NCBI RefSeq assembly: GCF_032362555.1 | Contig: NC_083531.1 | Span: forward strand, 4,960,001-5,024,000 | Reading direction: 5' to 3' | Length of the DNA: 64,000 nucleotides | Origin: Amyelois transitella | Taxonomy: Eukaryota > Arthropoda > Insecta > Lepidoptera > Pyralidae | In this document: positions 34,741-45,594 of the stretch, one piece after another | Layout: every line of letters starts with the position of its first letter | Position numbering within the stretch: the first letter of the stretch is position 1 | The notes under the pieces: model-generated | The model's database searches: none | Seen by the model: the letters and a program-made list of their open reading frames with translations, nothing else | What the model was told of the DNA's origin: nothing | Translations under genes and position numbers: made by a program

Positions 34741-35513
34741 AGATAGATAGATAGATAGATAGATAATTCATTTATTTGATTTGCTACACACAATTTACAA
34801 TGAACATACGGAATACAAATTAATTAGGTCACAACTCAACGAATTTATTGCTATAGAGCAATACGCTGATTTTCAGTTATGACCTAGGTGCTAGTGCAGG
34901 TCAATCTGCGTACGTAATAAAAAATAAACAAAGACTCGTGTCGTGATCGTGACTTAAAAGTTTCATTTGTATAAGTGTGAAAAATGTAGCGGCTTAATAA
35001 CCAAAAGAGTATCCAAAATATTTGAAAATTCAACACATGCCCCGGCATCGCTTGTGTAACGTTATAAACCTTTTTCTTGAAACATTTATTTAAATAATAT
35101 AATGGGAATGGAATAAAAGAGTACATGAGAAGCAGAAACCGCCATCAGTGCCGAATATGCAAGTTCTGCAGATCCAAAAGATGCCTGCGGAATTTAACTT
35201 TGAACAAAGTGATAGATGCTTGAAGCCTAATGGGGGGAGGTATATTATTCCAACATTTAGTGGCCTGGTAGCGGAAGCTGCCCCTGAATGCAGCCGTTTT
35301 GTGTCGATAAGTTAGTAATGGGGGCCGACATGATCTCGCGTTATGCTGGGTGTTGAATTTTATTTTAGAGTGGAGATACTCAGGGATCCCGTGTCTTATA
35401 ACTCCGAATAATAAACTAGCAAGATGTAGTTGCCTGCGCGAGTCCATATTTAACATGGAGGCCTTGTTAAGGTATGGCGTAATGCGACTTCGAGGTGGAA
35501 TATCAAAACAAAA
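34739..35513 (-). mobile_element. LINE 3' fragment with (GATA)n tail
   Basis: Begins on + with GATAGATAGATAGATA, the tail of a minus-strand LINE. The minus frame 35145-35456 reads HLASLLFGVIRHGIPEYL and later YQATKCWNNIPPPIRLQASI, the C-terminal part of a Jockey/CR1-type polymerase. Neighbouring units read TTAGATATTTAGTAGTAAGA without interruption, which sets the insertion point. Present only here. Confidence 0.78.
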
Positions 35514-36234
35514 TTTAGTGGTAGGAATTTAATTTAGTTGGTTAAAATAGAATAAAATAATGACAAAAAGCTGAGAAAACATACTTATACGAGTATACGC
35601 ACTATCTACTTCAGTAGGTTTTAGTTTTAGTAAATAAACATATTCTTTTCTAAACTATTAGAGTATCGGGTATCGACTTACATTTAAATAATTTTGAAGG
35701 TAGTACTAAAAAGATATCTGTCACTGACACACTTGCTGCCTGACATTGACAGACACTAAGGGCACGGCAGCGTGTCCCCGACTTTGTAGATCTGTCAGAC
35801 TCATTGTCATTGCCATTCTCTTGTGTCAATATCAGCTGATTGCTGATTAGGGTTTGTTTACGGCAGATATTTTACCTGTATTTACCATTTAACAATTTCG
35901 ATAATAAGTTTTCTTTATTTAAGTACAGACGGCGAAAAAAATAGGTAATTATGGATTTCAACAACGCAGTATCACTCGTCTGCAAGAACTTGTTCAACTA
36001 TCTATGAATCTAGCACAGTGGATTGAGACATAACTAATAAATAGCAATTAATTAACAGGTGTACGTTAGATCTTGAAATCATACAATGGAGATTACAATG
36101 TTCAAAATGCACTTTTAAATATCTATTACTTACTTGACAGTTTATAAAAAGGATTTAAGTATTTAAGATAATTTGAAGTAAATTATTGCGTGTAAACGAA
36201 CACATAACATTTCGTTAGTCGTAAATTACCAATT
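35514..36234. repeat. Second run of the spacer after copy F
   Basis: Contains a complete second hairpin tract (about 35713-35840) and the open short frame MDFNNAVSLVCKNLFNYL (about 35950-36006). No gene recognised. Confidence 0.65.
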
Positions 36235-36488
36235 GTTAGCAATAATTTATTTAACATAAGTTTTATATGTTATTTATCCTACAAATCGTTTCAACTATAT
36301 GTTATATAAGTAATAAAGTTTAAAAAGAATGTATTCTAATATCGATTATTAATGTTTTTACATCATGGATTCATTCTGCTGCTTAAGTTTGACTCGTGAG
36401 AATCTCTGTTGGTTTGCTGATATTAAAATAAAGGTAATCACATAAAATATTTGTTATTATTCCTGCTTACTTCTGAATTAAGCTAATA
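36235..36488. mobile_element. Small insertion, MITE candidate, CAATT duplicated
   Basis: Units elsewhere read AAATTACCAATTAAGTAAGA. Here 254 bp separate AAATTACCAATT and AAGTAAGA, with CAATT on both sides (36230-36234, 36489-36493). The ends GTTAGC and GCTAATA are weakly inverted. AT-rich with no coding content. Superfamily unknown. Confidence 0.6.
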
Positions 36489-36846
36489 CAATTAAGTAAG
36501 AATCGTCTCCCGCAGATATTAGTATAAATTAAAGTGTCTTAGACAGATAAGACACTCATTGGTCCACCGTTTAGTTCCTCCCTTGATATGCGCATAGCGT
36601 ATGTATCTACAACAGCTTCCTCTCTCCTTCTCCCGCGTGTTAGCCTGCACTAGGTCTCGCTGTCGTCATTCGACACGGCCCTAGGGTCCGCTTTCCGTCA
36701 TTCCGACGAGCGACACTCCCGCCATGCGCATTAGAAAATTAAGCTCAGATAAATTATTACATAGATATAGTGCTCATTAATTCCACTAAATTCGTCTCTT
36801 TCTTTTTACCTTATAAGGAAAGGTGATAAGTATCATTTCGTCAGTA

Positions 36847-37033
36847 ACTAGTGGCCACTTGTCACAAATAATACAGTATGAACGGTCTTTCCTGAGATGT
36901 ATCTGTACACTGGCGTTTCATTCCATGACCTATAAATAAATCGTTTGTTTATCCTTCTTAATAGGTAATTAGATTCCGGCTGGCTCTTGCTACAGCTGCA
37001 GGGATCTTCGGGTTTTTTTTGTACAATAAGTAC
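36847..37033 (-). pseudogene. Exon-like segment, frameshifted copy (unit after F)
   Basis: Homologue of 9064-9251. A deletion turns GGGATTTATTTTTGTA into GGGTTTTTTTTGTA near 37010-37022, shifting the frame within the KINPEDPCDC region. The downstream part is still recognisable. Confidence 0.4.
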
Positions 37034-37429
37034 CTAAGTGAACAATAGTCATTTTAGAAGGTGTAAAAACATTCTGCTATTATCTTTGCAACTTGGTTGG
37101 GGTCCGCCTTTGACCGAGATCCTGGAGTGGGCAGTCAGGTAATTCAAGATACGATTCTTGTCTGAATTCGTTAAATTTATTATAGCGGAAGCGATGAGTC
37201 TGTTTCAACCGCCACCAAAGGGAAGACCTTCCGCCAGGATAGGTGTTATGCCTGAAGGAATGCGGATTCGACGATGTTGTGTCGGAGGTTTTATATGTGC
37301 TCCATTCCGTGAAATCTTTGCTTGCGCGATTTAGGCTCTTAACTGTTATTGGCTGATAGCATCGCGGGATTGGCTGTTGTGACTTTTGTGGCGTAGAGAT
37401 GTCGCCACATATTCATAGTTAGTGCACAA

Positions 37430-38330
37430 ACCAACTATCGATAGTTGAGTAAACCCGTGGAAGTGGCCTAGGTATCGGTCGGCAACACTAAACAGGGACA
37501 TGGAGAAGAGAGAAGTTAAAACCAGATTGGAAAGATCAATATTTATTATCTGCACTTACACTTTATGAAGGTAATGGGGTCGTGAGAGTCGGCGAGCAGC
37601 CCGCTTAGAGATAACACGACCTTACCTTAGGGCTCGTGCAGCGTGCGGCCGACTAGCGACCAGCGACTGATTTACGGTTCTGAAGGAGGTTCACGTGATT
37701 TCATACATCGTTAACGATAGAAATTATGTCAGATACCAATGAAACAATCTCAGTTATAGTTGCGGTAGTTAGTTAGTTTGTTTGTCTTTACAGTTTAACC
37801 AGTGAAAAATCAAATTGCAACATTGTAAATCTGTATTGATTTTGAGTCTTGACTAAATTGTTTTTTGTAATCCGATATTTTGTCAAAAGATCGTTGCCTA
37901 AGTCTCCCGCATTTTCGCTTTTAAACACCCACCATTAAAATATATATTATAGTTTCATTTCAGTGTGTGGTAGCTTACTGCAATATATAGTATAGCTAAG
38001 TCTGTGACGACCTTAAATCGCAAGTCTGGCAACACAGACTGGTGTGCAGCGCAGGTCGTATGAATGTTCGCTAGTCGTCGGTCGGTGGCACACTGCAGTT
38101 CGCCGTTTAATTACACAAGTTCAATCCAGTCTGTCCGAATCGGTCAGACTGAGGTCGGCCGAAGTCCGCGGCACGCTGCACAAATCCTTAGGGACGCAGT
38201 GCTGGCAAAAATAAGGACGTCCGCCGTCGCGAGTCTCTTTATGTAAGGGTGAGGCGCAGGACTGACACAGACACGACGACGTCACAAGTTCCTTTCTTAT
38301 ATCGTCAACCCGAGGCAATGACACGAAGTA
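37430..38330 (-). promoter_or_regulatory. Conserved Q/P block of unit G
   Basis: Donor-like site near 37620. The TATA-like box is mutated to TATGTAAG (38240-38247), and the A-tract just before it has AAAATAAGG. The Q-P gap matches that of unit B (TTGATTTTGAGTCTTGAC). The site TTATATCGTCAACCC (about 38298) is the uninterrupted counterpart of the 3.4 kb insertion in B. Confidence 0.45.
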
Positions 38331-38335
38331 AATTC

Positions 38336-38580
38336 AGAATACAGACCTCTGTGGCGCAGCGGTAGTACGCTTGTCTGTGACACAGGAAGTCCCGGGTTCA
38401 AATCCCGGTCAGGGCATGATGAGAAAAGAACTTTTTCTGATTGGCCTGGGTCTTGGATGTTTATCTTTATAAGTATTTGTTATAAAATATCGTTGAGTTT
38501 GTATCTCGTAACACAAGTTTCGAACTTATTTTGAGGCTAACTCAATCAGTGTAATTTGTCCTGTATATATTTATTTATTT
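38336..38580 (+). mobile_element. tRNA-derived SINE in unit G
   Basis: A box TGGCGCAGCGG at 38352-38362 and the same body and tail as at 13991, flanked by ATTC at the same position in the unit. Two to three bases (GGC) are missing at the 5' head (CAGACCTCTG against CAGACGGCCTCTG in B and J). Confidence 0.85.
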
Positions 38581-38827
38581 ATTCCGCCTTGCGACGTCGT
38601 AACAGTGCCTAGTCCTGCGCCGTCCTTCACATAATTTCAGTTGGCGACGTTATCTCCCATTCATAATTATAAATTGTAATACATAAGTAATAAATAAATA
38701 GAACCACAGTTTTTCAATTTCCTGTATGTTCTAAGATGGACTATGAAATTTCTCTTCTGACTTCATATTTTATGACACACTTCCGATTCATAGATTTAAA
38801 AAACAGGATGATTTCTACGGTGTCTTG

Positions 38828-39592
38828 TTAAATATATCTCTTCACCTTAAATCGACGTTGACACACGTCACATTCATAAGGTTTTTCGCCAGTGTGAGTT
38901 CTCCAGTGATTTGTTAAATCACCCTTCTGAACAAATCCGCGTTGACACACGTCACATTCATAAGGTTTTTCACCAGTATGAGTTCTAAGGTGTCCTTTTA
39001 ACTTACTCCTCTCATTAAATCTGCGTTGACACACGTGACATTCATAAGGTTTTTCACCAGTATGAGTTCTAAGGTGTCTTTTTAACTTACTCCTCTCATT
39101 AAATCTGCGTTGACACACGTCACATTCATAAGGTTTTTCGCCAGTGTGAGTTCTCTTGTGTTTTGTTAAATCACTCTTCTGAACAAATCGATGTTGGCAC
39201 ACGTCACATTCATAAGGTTTTTCACCAGTATGAGTTCTAAGGTGTGTTTTTAAACTAAACCTCTCATTAAATCTGCGTTGACACACGTTACATTCATAAG
39301 GTTTTTCGCCAGTATGAGTTCTACGGTGTGCTTTTAAACTACAGCTCTTATTAAATCGACGTTGACACACGTCACATTCGTAAGGTTTTTCGCCAGTGTG
39401 AGTTCTATAATGTATGTCAAACTTTGATTTAAATTTAAAACGTCTACCACAAACATCACATTGGAGTGGACCCTGACCACTCCGTGACGTTGACTCCCGT
39501 CGAGACTCGCGCTGTGTCCTGTTGGTTGTACTTCCTGCACCTGGTTGCCGTTTGTCAGCTCCCGATGTGTCAGCTGACGCAGTATCTGTCAT
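38828..39592 (-). CDS. C2H2 zinc-finger protein, copy G (7 fingers plus truncated eighth)
   Basis: A 254-residue frame starting MTDTASADTSGADKRQPGAG. Fingers: CGRRF...IHYRTH, KSCSLKA, ERFSLKT, QKSDLTK, ERSKLKR, ERSKLKG, QKGDLTN, then an eighth finger that stops after KVKRYI. The cause is two extra bases (AAATATATCTC against AAATATCTC in B) near 38832, which shift the frame inside the final helix and remove both His ligands. Otherwise it is almost copy B with two fingers fewer. The protein probably still works through seven fingers. Confidence 0.82.
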   Translation of the reverse strand: MTDTASADTSGADKRQPGAGSTTNRTQRESRRESTSRSGQGPLQCDVCGRRFKFKSKFDIHYRTHTGEKPYECDVCQRRFNKSCSLKAHRRTHTGEKPYECNVCQRRFNERFSLKTHLRTHTGEKPYECDVCQHRFVQKSDLTKHKRTHTGEKPYECDVCQRRFNERSKLKRHLRTHTGEKPYECHVCQRRFNERSKLKGHLRTHTGEKPYECDVCQRGFVQKGDLTNHWRTHTGEKPYECDVCQRRFKVKRYI

Positions 39593-39705
39593 TAATCAGC
39601 CACCTTGAGAAGAAAGCATAAGATAAAAAAATACAAATATTAAAACATACTTCACATTCAAACAACAAAATGCTAAAATTCTTTGAAATTGTTTGTTTAA
39701 TTTAC

Positions 39706-39949
39706 ACGGTTTTCTTCCCCTGGCTTTAGTTGAGGTTGTATCCTCATCACTCTGGAGAGGAGCCCGGGGTATGCCTTTGACCAAGGACCCTAGATTAGGT
39801 GAGTCAGGTTTTTACACGAAGCGACTCCCATCTGACCTCCGCAATCTGAATGTGTAGGTTTCCTCACGATGTTTTCCCTCACCGTAAACGCATCGGTTAG
39901 TAATCAAACTAATGTACATGACTTTGAAAATAGTCATTGGTACACGGCC
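39706..39949 (-). mobile_element. SINE-like upstream element of copy G with donor-like motif
   Basis: Small frame from ATG at 39782-39784, with CCGT|GTAAAT intact. One difference from B (AGTTGAGG). Confidence 0.5.
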
Positions 39950-41519
39950 GAGGTAAAGGTGCCGTCATAATATTCAATATTCACGTCATGGATGTTCAGA
40001 AATGACACGTGTGGTGGCTGCGGGATGGACAATGTGGGTATGTGGACATATGCCCAACAATATGCCAGGAACAATGCAGCACACAAGTCAAATGTTATGT
40101 TGCTATTGCGCTTTATTTAAACTTACCAAATTGATCATCCTTTCTTACGATATAAGACCGCGAATACGCATAGATAGATAGAACGTCAAAGCCGGGCAGA
40201 GATCCGCCCTGACCAACAGCACCGTCCATCACAAATAGTTGTCTGCAAACATATAAATTATAATATATCTATGTAGTGTCAAACAAAACAGGCAGGTTGT
40301 AAGTACTTATGTGGGTTAATATACACATCTACCTCCAAAACACTTACAATACAATACAAATACGCAGTCGAGTGGGAAGGCCTAAATGAACGTTCCTTGA
40401 CCAAAAGAGGAAATCCTGGTCCAGGCGAAAAGTCTATACCTACGAGCTTTCATTAAGAGTTATGAATGTGGGTGAAGCGAAAGAAATGTACAGGGATCGT
40501 GGTAAGAGGAAGAAAGATGTAGTTTCTACCTTCCTCTCTGGGAAAGAGACGTGATTTTATGTATTTAGGTACGTACCTACAATGCTTTATCCACTAAGCA
40601 ACTTGGTACTGTCGCAGTACGCCACTCAAACCACACAGAATAGCGATTATTTATTATTAGCCACTATCTTCATCGTTCACAAGACTGGCTAAGATTTGGT
40701 TGGTTAAAATAGAATCAAATCATGACAAATAGCTGAGAAAACACTTATACACGCACTATCTACTTCAGTAGGTTTTAGTTTTAGTAAATAAACATATTCT
40801 ATTCTACAGTATTAGAATATCGGGTATCAACTTAAATTATAATAATTTTGAAGGTAGTTTTAAAAACATATCTCTCACTGTCACACTTGCTGTCTGATAT
40901 TGACAGACACTAAGGGCACGGCAGCGTGTCCTCGTCTTTGTAGATCTGTCAGACTCATTGTCATTGCCATTCTCCTGTGTCAATATCAGCTGATTGCTGA
41001 TTTAGCGTTTTGTTTACGGCAGATATTTTACTTGTATTAACCATTTATCAATTTCGATACTAAGTTTTCTCTTTTTAAGTACCGACGGCGAAAAAAATGG
41101 TAACGACTATCTGTGAATCTTGCGCAGTGGATTGAGACATTACTATTAATTTACAGGTGTACATTAGATCTTGAAATAATACAATGGAGATTACGATGTT
41201 CAAGATGTACATTCAAAATTCTGTTACTTTAGAGGGTATATGAGGGTTTATAAAAACGTAATTACGTATTTAAGACAATTTGAAGTAAATTATTGCATGT
41301 GAACGAACACATAATATTTCGTAAGTCGTAAATTACCAATGAAGTAAGAATAGAGTCTGCCACAGATATAAGTATAAATTGAAATGTCTTGGACAGATAG
41401 GACACTCATTGGTTCACCTTTTAGTTTTCCCCTTTATATGCGTCTCGCTGTCGTCATCCCACACGGCCCTGGGGTCCGCTTTCCGTCATTCCGGCGAGCG
41501 ACATTCGCGCTATGCGCAT
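39950..41519. repeat. Spacer after copy G
   Basis: Begins like the spacer after D (RTE relic 40365-40567), then near 41000 switches to the form seen at 2880-3300 (ACCGACGGCGAAAAAAATGG). So it is a mosaic of two spacer types. Hairpin tract about 40875-40985. At about 41515 the LINE tail (TTATTTATTTATTTATTTAA) follows GCGCTATGCGCATTA, showing the original LINE junction. Confidence 0.7.
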
Positions 41520-42220
41520 TATTTATTTATTTATTTAAACTTTATTGCAAAATACAAATGTATAGCACAATTAGCAGACTTAATGCTAAAAGCATTATCT
41601 ACCAGTCAACCATTGGGTATGACCGACAACTTTAATGTGGGGTCAAACTAAATAAATATATTTATACCTACACAAAATATAAAATAAAATAATTATAATA
41701 AACATAGATACTACAATAAAGAAACAATATACATAAATTAATAAGTGCAGCGATTACCGAAATGAGCGGAAAGGCTGAAAGGTATCAAATACCCTCGCGA
41801 CTGAAGAGAAACCCGTATACCCGTAATATGAAACTAGAACGACTTGGGGATGCCCTGATGGACTCGGGAAGTGAATTCCAAAGCATAACAGCCATATCGG
41901 CGAAGGAATTGGAGGCAAAACCTGTACGGTGAAAAGGGGTAGCAAGAGCTAACTTATTTGAAGAACGTAGAATTCTTTCGAGAGTGGAACTTAATAGTTG
42001 GAAGTCTTTTTTATGATAGTCTGGGACAAGCTGAATATTAACAATGTTATAGAGCTGACATAAAATGTGAAGACTTCTTCGGTTACGGATTGAGAGCCAT
42101 TTTAGCCGAGAACGATATTCAGAAATACGTTCGTATTTCCGAAGGCAGAATATAAACCTGATACAATTGTTAAGAAGACGTTTTAATTTGTTGAGATTAA
42201 TTGTTATTATTACTGTTATT
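41520..42220 (-). pseudogene. Jockey/CR1-like LINE 3' fragment, best preserved copy
   Basis: The minus-strand frame from 42423 to 41785 is open for 212 codons. Its last 140 or so residues are polymerase C-terminus: NNCIRFIFCLRKYERISEYR, RNRRSLHILCQLYN, LALATPFHRTGFASNSFADM, LWNSLPESIRASPSRS. The first part (MQIINIDLSNLVLTSLFSMS) comes from block Q and is joined by chance. The T-rich 3' tail on + at 41518-41545 marks the element end. Confidence 0.78.
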
Positions 42221-42294
42221 GGCTGATAGAGTAGCGAGATTGGCTCTTGTGACTTGTGGCGTAGAGATGTCGCCACATATTCATAGTTGGTCCA

Positions 42295-43315
42295 CAAACC
42301 TACTATCGATAGTTGAGTAAACCCGTGGAAGTGGACTAGGTATCGGTCGGCAACACTAAACAGGGACATGGAGAAGAGAGAAGTTAAAACCAGATTGGAA
42401 AGATCAATATTTATTATCTGCACTTACACTTTATGAAGGTAATGGGGTCGTGAGAGTCGGCGAGCAGCCCGCTTAGAGATAACACGACCTTACCTTAGGG
42501 CTCGTGCAGCGTGCGGCCGACTAGCGACCAGCGACTGATTTACGGTTCTGAAGGAGGTTCACGTGATTTCATGACATCGTTAACAATAGAAATTATTCCA
42601 GATACCAACGAAACAATCTCAGCTATAGATGCGGTTGTAAGTTAGTTTGTTTGTTTGTCTTCTGTTTACCAGTGAACTAACTCAAATTTCAACATTGTAA
42701 ATTTGAATCGACTTTGAGGAGGGAGTCTTGACTAAATAATTTATTATATAATCCGATTTTTTGTAGCTGCAGCCGCCAATCATTATCTTATGACATTCGA
42801 ATCAAAAAGTCAGTTTATCTATTCGAGAACCACGATGTACAGACATACAAACAAACAGTCAAATTCCAACTTCCTGTAGTTTTTGTCAATAGATCGTTGC
42901 ATTTCCGCTATTAAATACCCACCATTAAAATGTATTATAAAAGTTTCATTTCCGTGTGTGGTAGCTAGCTGCAATATATAGCATAGCTAAGTCTGTGACG
43001 GTCTTAAATCGCAAGTCTGGCAACACAGACTGGTGTGCAGCGCAGGTCGTATGAATGTTCGCTAGTCGTCGGTCGGTGGCACACTGCAGTTCGCCGTTTA
43101 ATTACACAAGTTCACTCCAGTCTGTCCGAATCGGTCCGCCGTCGCCAGTCTCTTTATATAAGGGTGAGGCGCAGGACTGACACAGACACGACGTCACAAG
43201 TTCCTTTCTTGTATCGTCAACCCGAGCGCAGGATGCGCCTGTGATTACGGTCTAAAAGTGAGTCAGTGAGGCAATGAGTCGTAACAGTGCCTAGTCCTGC
43301 GCCGTCCTTCACATT
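42295..43315 (-). promoter_or_regulatory. Conserved Q/P block of unit H, with 76-bp deletion
   Basis: Donor-like site near 42485. P lacks about 76 bp between CCGAATCGGTC and CGCCGTCG (43130-43142); unit I shares this exact deletion. TATATAAG at 43155-43162 is kept. Confidence 0.45.
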
Positions 43316-43531
43316 AGCCCTTATTTGAAGATTTCAGTTTGCGGCGTCATCTCCCATTCACTTATAAAGTGTAATACATAAATAATAAATAAATAGAGCC
43401 ACAGTTTATCAATTGCCTGTATGTAAGATGGATTGTGAAATTACTCTTCTGACTTAAATTTTATGACACGCATCACATTCATAGGTTTTCTATACCAGTA
43501 TGAGTTAAATGATGTGATAATAAAGTGCTCT

Positions 43532-44029
43532 TCATATTAAATCGACGTTGACGTCACATTCATAAGGTTTTTCGCCAGTGTGAGTTCTACGGTGTTTTAA
43601 TAAATTACTCTTTTCATTAAATCGACGTTGACACACGTCACATTCATAAGGTTTTTCACCAGTATGAGTTCTAAGGTGTGTTTTTAACTTACTCCTCTCA
43701 TTAAATCTGCGTTGACACACGTCACATTCATAAGGTTTTTCGCCAGTATGAGTTTTAAGATGTCTTTTTAAATTACTCCTGTCATTAAATCTGCGTTGAC
43801 ACACGTCACATTTATAAGGTTTTTCGCCAGTGTGAGTTCTATAATGTCGGTCAAAATTTGATTTAAATTTAAAACGTCTATCACAAACATCACATTGGAG
43901 TGGACCCTGACCACTCCGTGACGTTGACTCTCGTCGAGACTCGCTCTGTGTCCTGTTGGTTGTACTTCCTGCACCTGGTTGCCGTTTGTCAGCTCCCGAT
44001 GTGTCAGCTGACGCAGTATCTGTGATTAA
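43532..44029 (-). pseudogene. C2H2 zinc-finger gene, copy H (frameshifted, no ATG)
   Basis: Open from 44029 down to a premature stop at 43532. Fingers: CDRRF...RHYRTH, DRSNLKR, ERSKLKT, EKSNLLK, then the fifth finger breaks at YECDVNVDLI, because four bases (ACAC) of the GTTGACACACGTCAC motif are missing at about 43551. Copy I, nearly identical in sequence, keeps them. The start codon position reads ATC. So this copy has two independent lesions and is likely dead. Confidence 0.75.
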
Positions 44030-44143
44030 TCAGCCGACTTGAGAAGAAAGCATAAGATAAAAATAAATAAATACAAATATTAAATCATACTTCAAATTCA
44101 AACAACAAAATGCTAAAATTCTTTGAAATTGTTTGTTTAATTT

Positions 44144-44389
44144 AGACGGTTTTCATCACCTGGCTTTAGTCGAGGTTGCATCCTCATCACTCTGGAGAGG
44201 AGCCCGGGGTATGCCTTTGACCAAGGACCCTAGATTAGGTGAGTCAGGTTTTACACGAAGCGACTCCCATCTGACCTCCGCAATCTGAATGTGTAGGTTT
44301 CCTCACGATGTTTTCCCTTACCGTAAACGCAACGGTTAGTATTCAAACTAATGTACATAACTTTGAAAATAGTCATTGGTACACGGCCG
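44144..44389 (-). mobile_element. SINE-like upstream element of copy H
   Basis: Donor-like motif mutated to GTCTAAAT; the alternative CCAG|GTGATG appears instead. Small frame MVKGIPRAPLQSDEDATSTK. Confidence 0.5.
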
Positions 44390-44640
44390 AGGTAAAGGTG
44401 CCGTCATAATATTCAATATTCACGTCATGGATGTTCAGAAATGACACGTGTGGCGGCTGCGGGATGGACAATGTGGGTATGTGGACATATGCCCAACAAT
44501 ATGCCAGGAACAATGCAGCTCACAAATCAAATGTTATGTGGCTATTGCACTTTATTTTACTTAAACTTACCAACGTCAAAGCTGGGCAGAGATCCTCCCT
44601 GACCAACAGCACCGTCCATCACAAAAAGTTTTCTGCAAGC

Positions 44641-44830
44641 ATATAAATTATATATATATATGTATATATATATATGTGGGTATATCAACCTACATAAGTA
44701 CTTACAACCTGCCCGAGATCTATATATTCTGCAAGCATATAAATTATATATATATAGATGTATGTAATGTCAAACAACTCGGGCAGGTTGTAAGTACTAT
44801 GTAGGTTGATATACCCACCTACCTCCAAAT
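44641..44830. repeat. TA-rich inverted duplication
   Basis: After a (TA)n run, GTGGGTATATCAACCTACATAAGTACTTACAACCTGCCCGAG (about 44677-44718) is the inverted counterpart of the array sequence at about 44775-44815. The CTGCAAGCATATAAATTATATATA segment occurs twice around it. The arrangement recurs at about 50950-51130, so it predates the H/I duplication. Confidence 0.75.
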
Positions 44831-45594
44831 CCCCTTAATCGTAAAAATTATTTGGGAGGTCACCACTTAAACACGTAACAAATGTGTTCAGTTCCTAAAA
44901 CCTGATAAACGCGGTCGAGTGGGAAGGCCTAGACCAGAACGGACCTTGACCAGAACATGGCCGTCCTGGTCCTGGAGATAAGTCTATACCTACGAGCTTT
45001 AATTAAGAGTTATGAATTTGGGTGAAGCGAAAGAAGTGTACAGGGATCGTGCTAAGAGGAAAAAAGATGTAGTTTCTGCCTTCATCTCTGGGAAGGGGAC
45101 GTGATTTTATGTACATATTCACGTACCTACAATGCTTTATCCACTAAGCAACTTGGCACTGTTGCAGTACGCCACTCAAACCACACAGAACAACGATTAA
45201 TTAATATTAGTCACTATCTTCATCGTTCACAAGACTTTGGTTAAAATAGAATCAAATCATGACAAAAAGCTGAGAAAACACTTACATACGCACTATCTAC
45301 TTCAGTAGGTTTTAGTTTTAGTAACATATTCTATTCTACAGTATTAGAATATCGGGTATCGACTTAAATAATAATAATTTTGAAGGTAGTTTTAAAAAGA
45401 TATCTGTCACTGTCACACTTGCTGTCTGACATTGACAGACACTAAGGGCACGGCAGCGTGTCCCCGACTTTGTAGATCTGTCAGACTCATTGTCATTGCC
45501 ATTCTCTTGTGTCAATATCAGCTGATTGCTGATTTAGCGTTTTGTTTACGGGAGATATTTTACCTGTATTAACCATTATCAAATTCTATAATAA
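44831..45594. repeat. Spacer after copy H
   Basis: RTE 3' relic 44914-45113, more diverged than elsewhere (GACCAGAACGGACCTTGACC). Hairpin tract about 45404-45520. No gene recognised. Confidence 0.7.

Noticed and set aside
35949-36006. Conserved short frame MDFNNAVSLVCKNLFNYL in most spacers
   Set aside because: It is stopped early in the units after B and C, altered in others, and only about 18-21 codons long; similarity of all spacers explains its recurrence.
41785-42423. A 212-residue protein gene
   Set aside because: Its start comes from block Q and its body from a LINE polymerase C-terminus; a chance fusion of two repeats.
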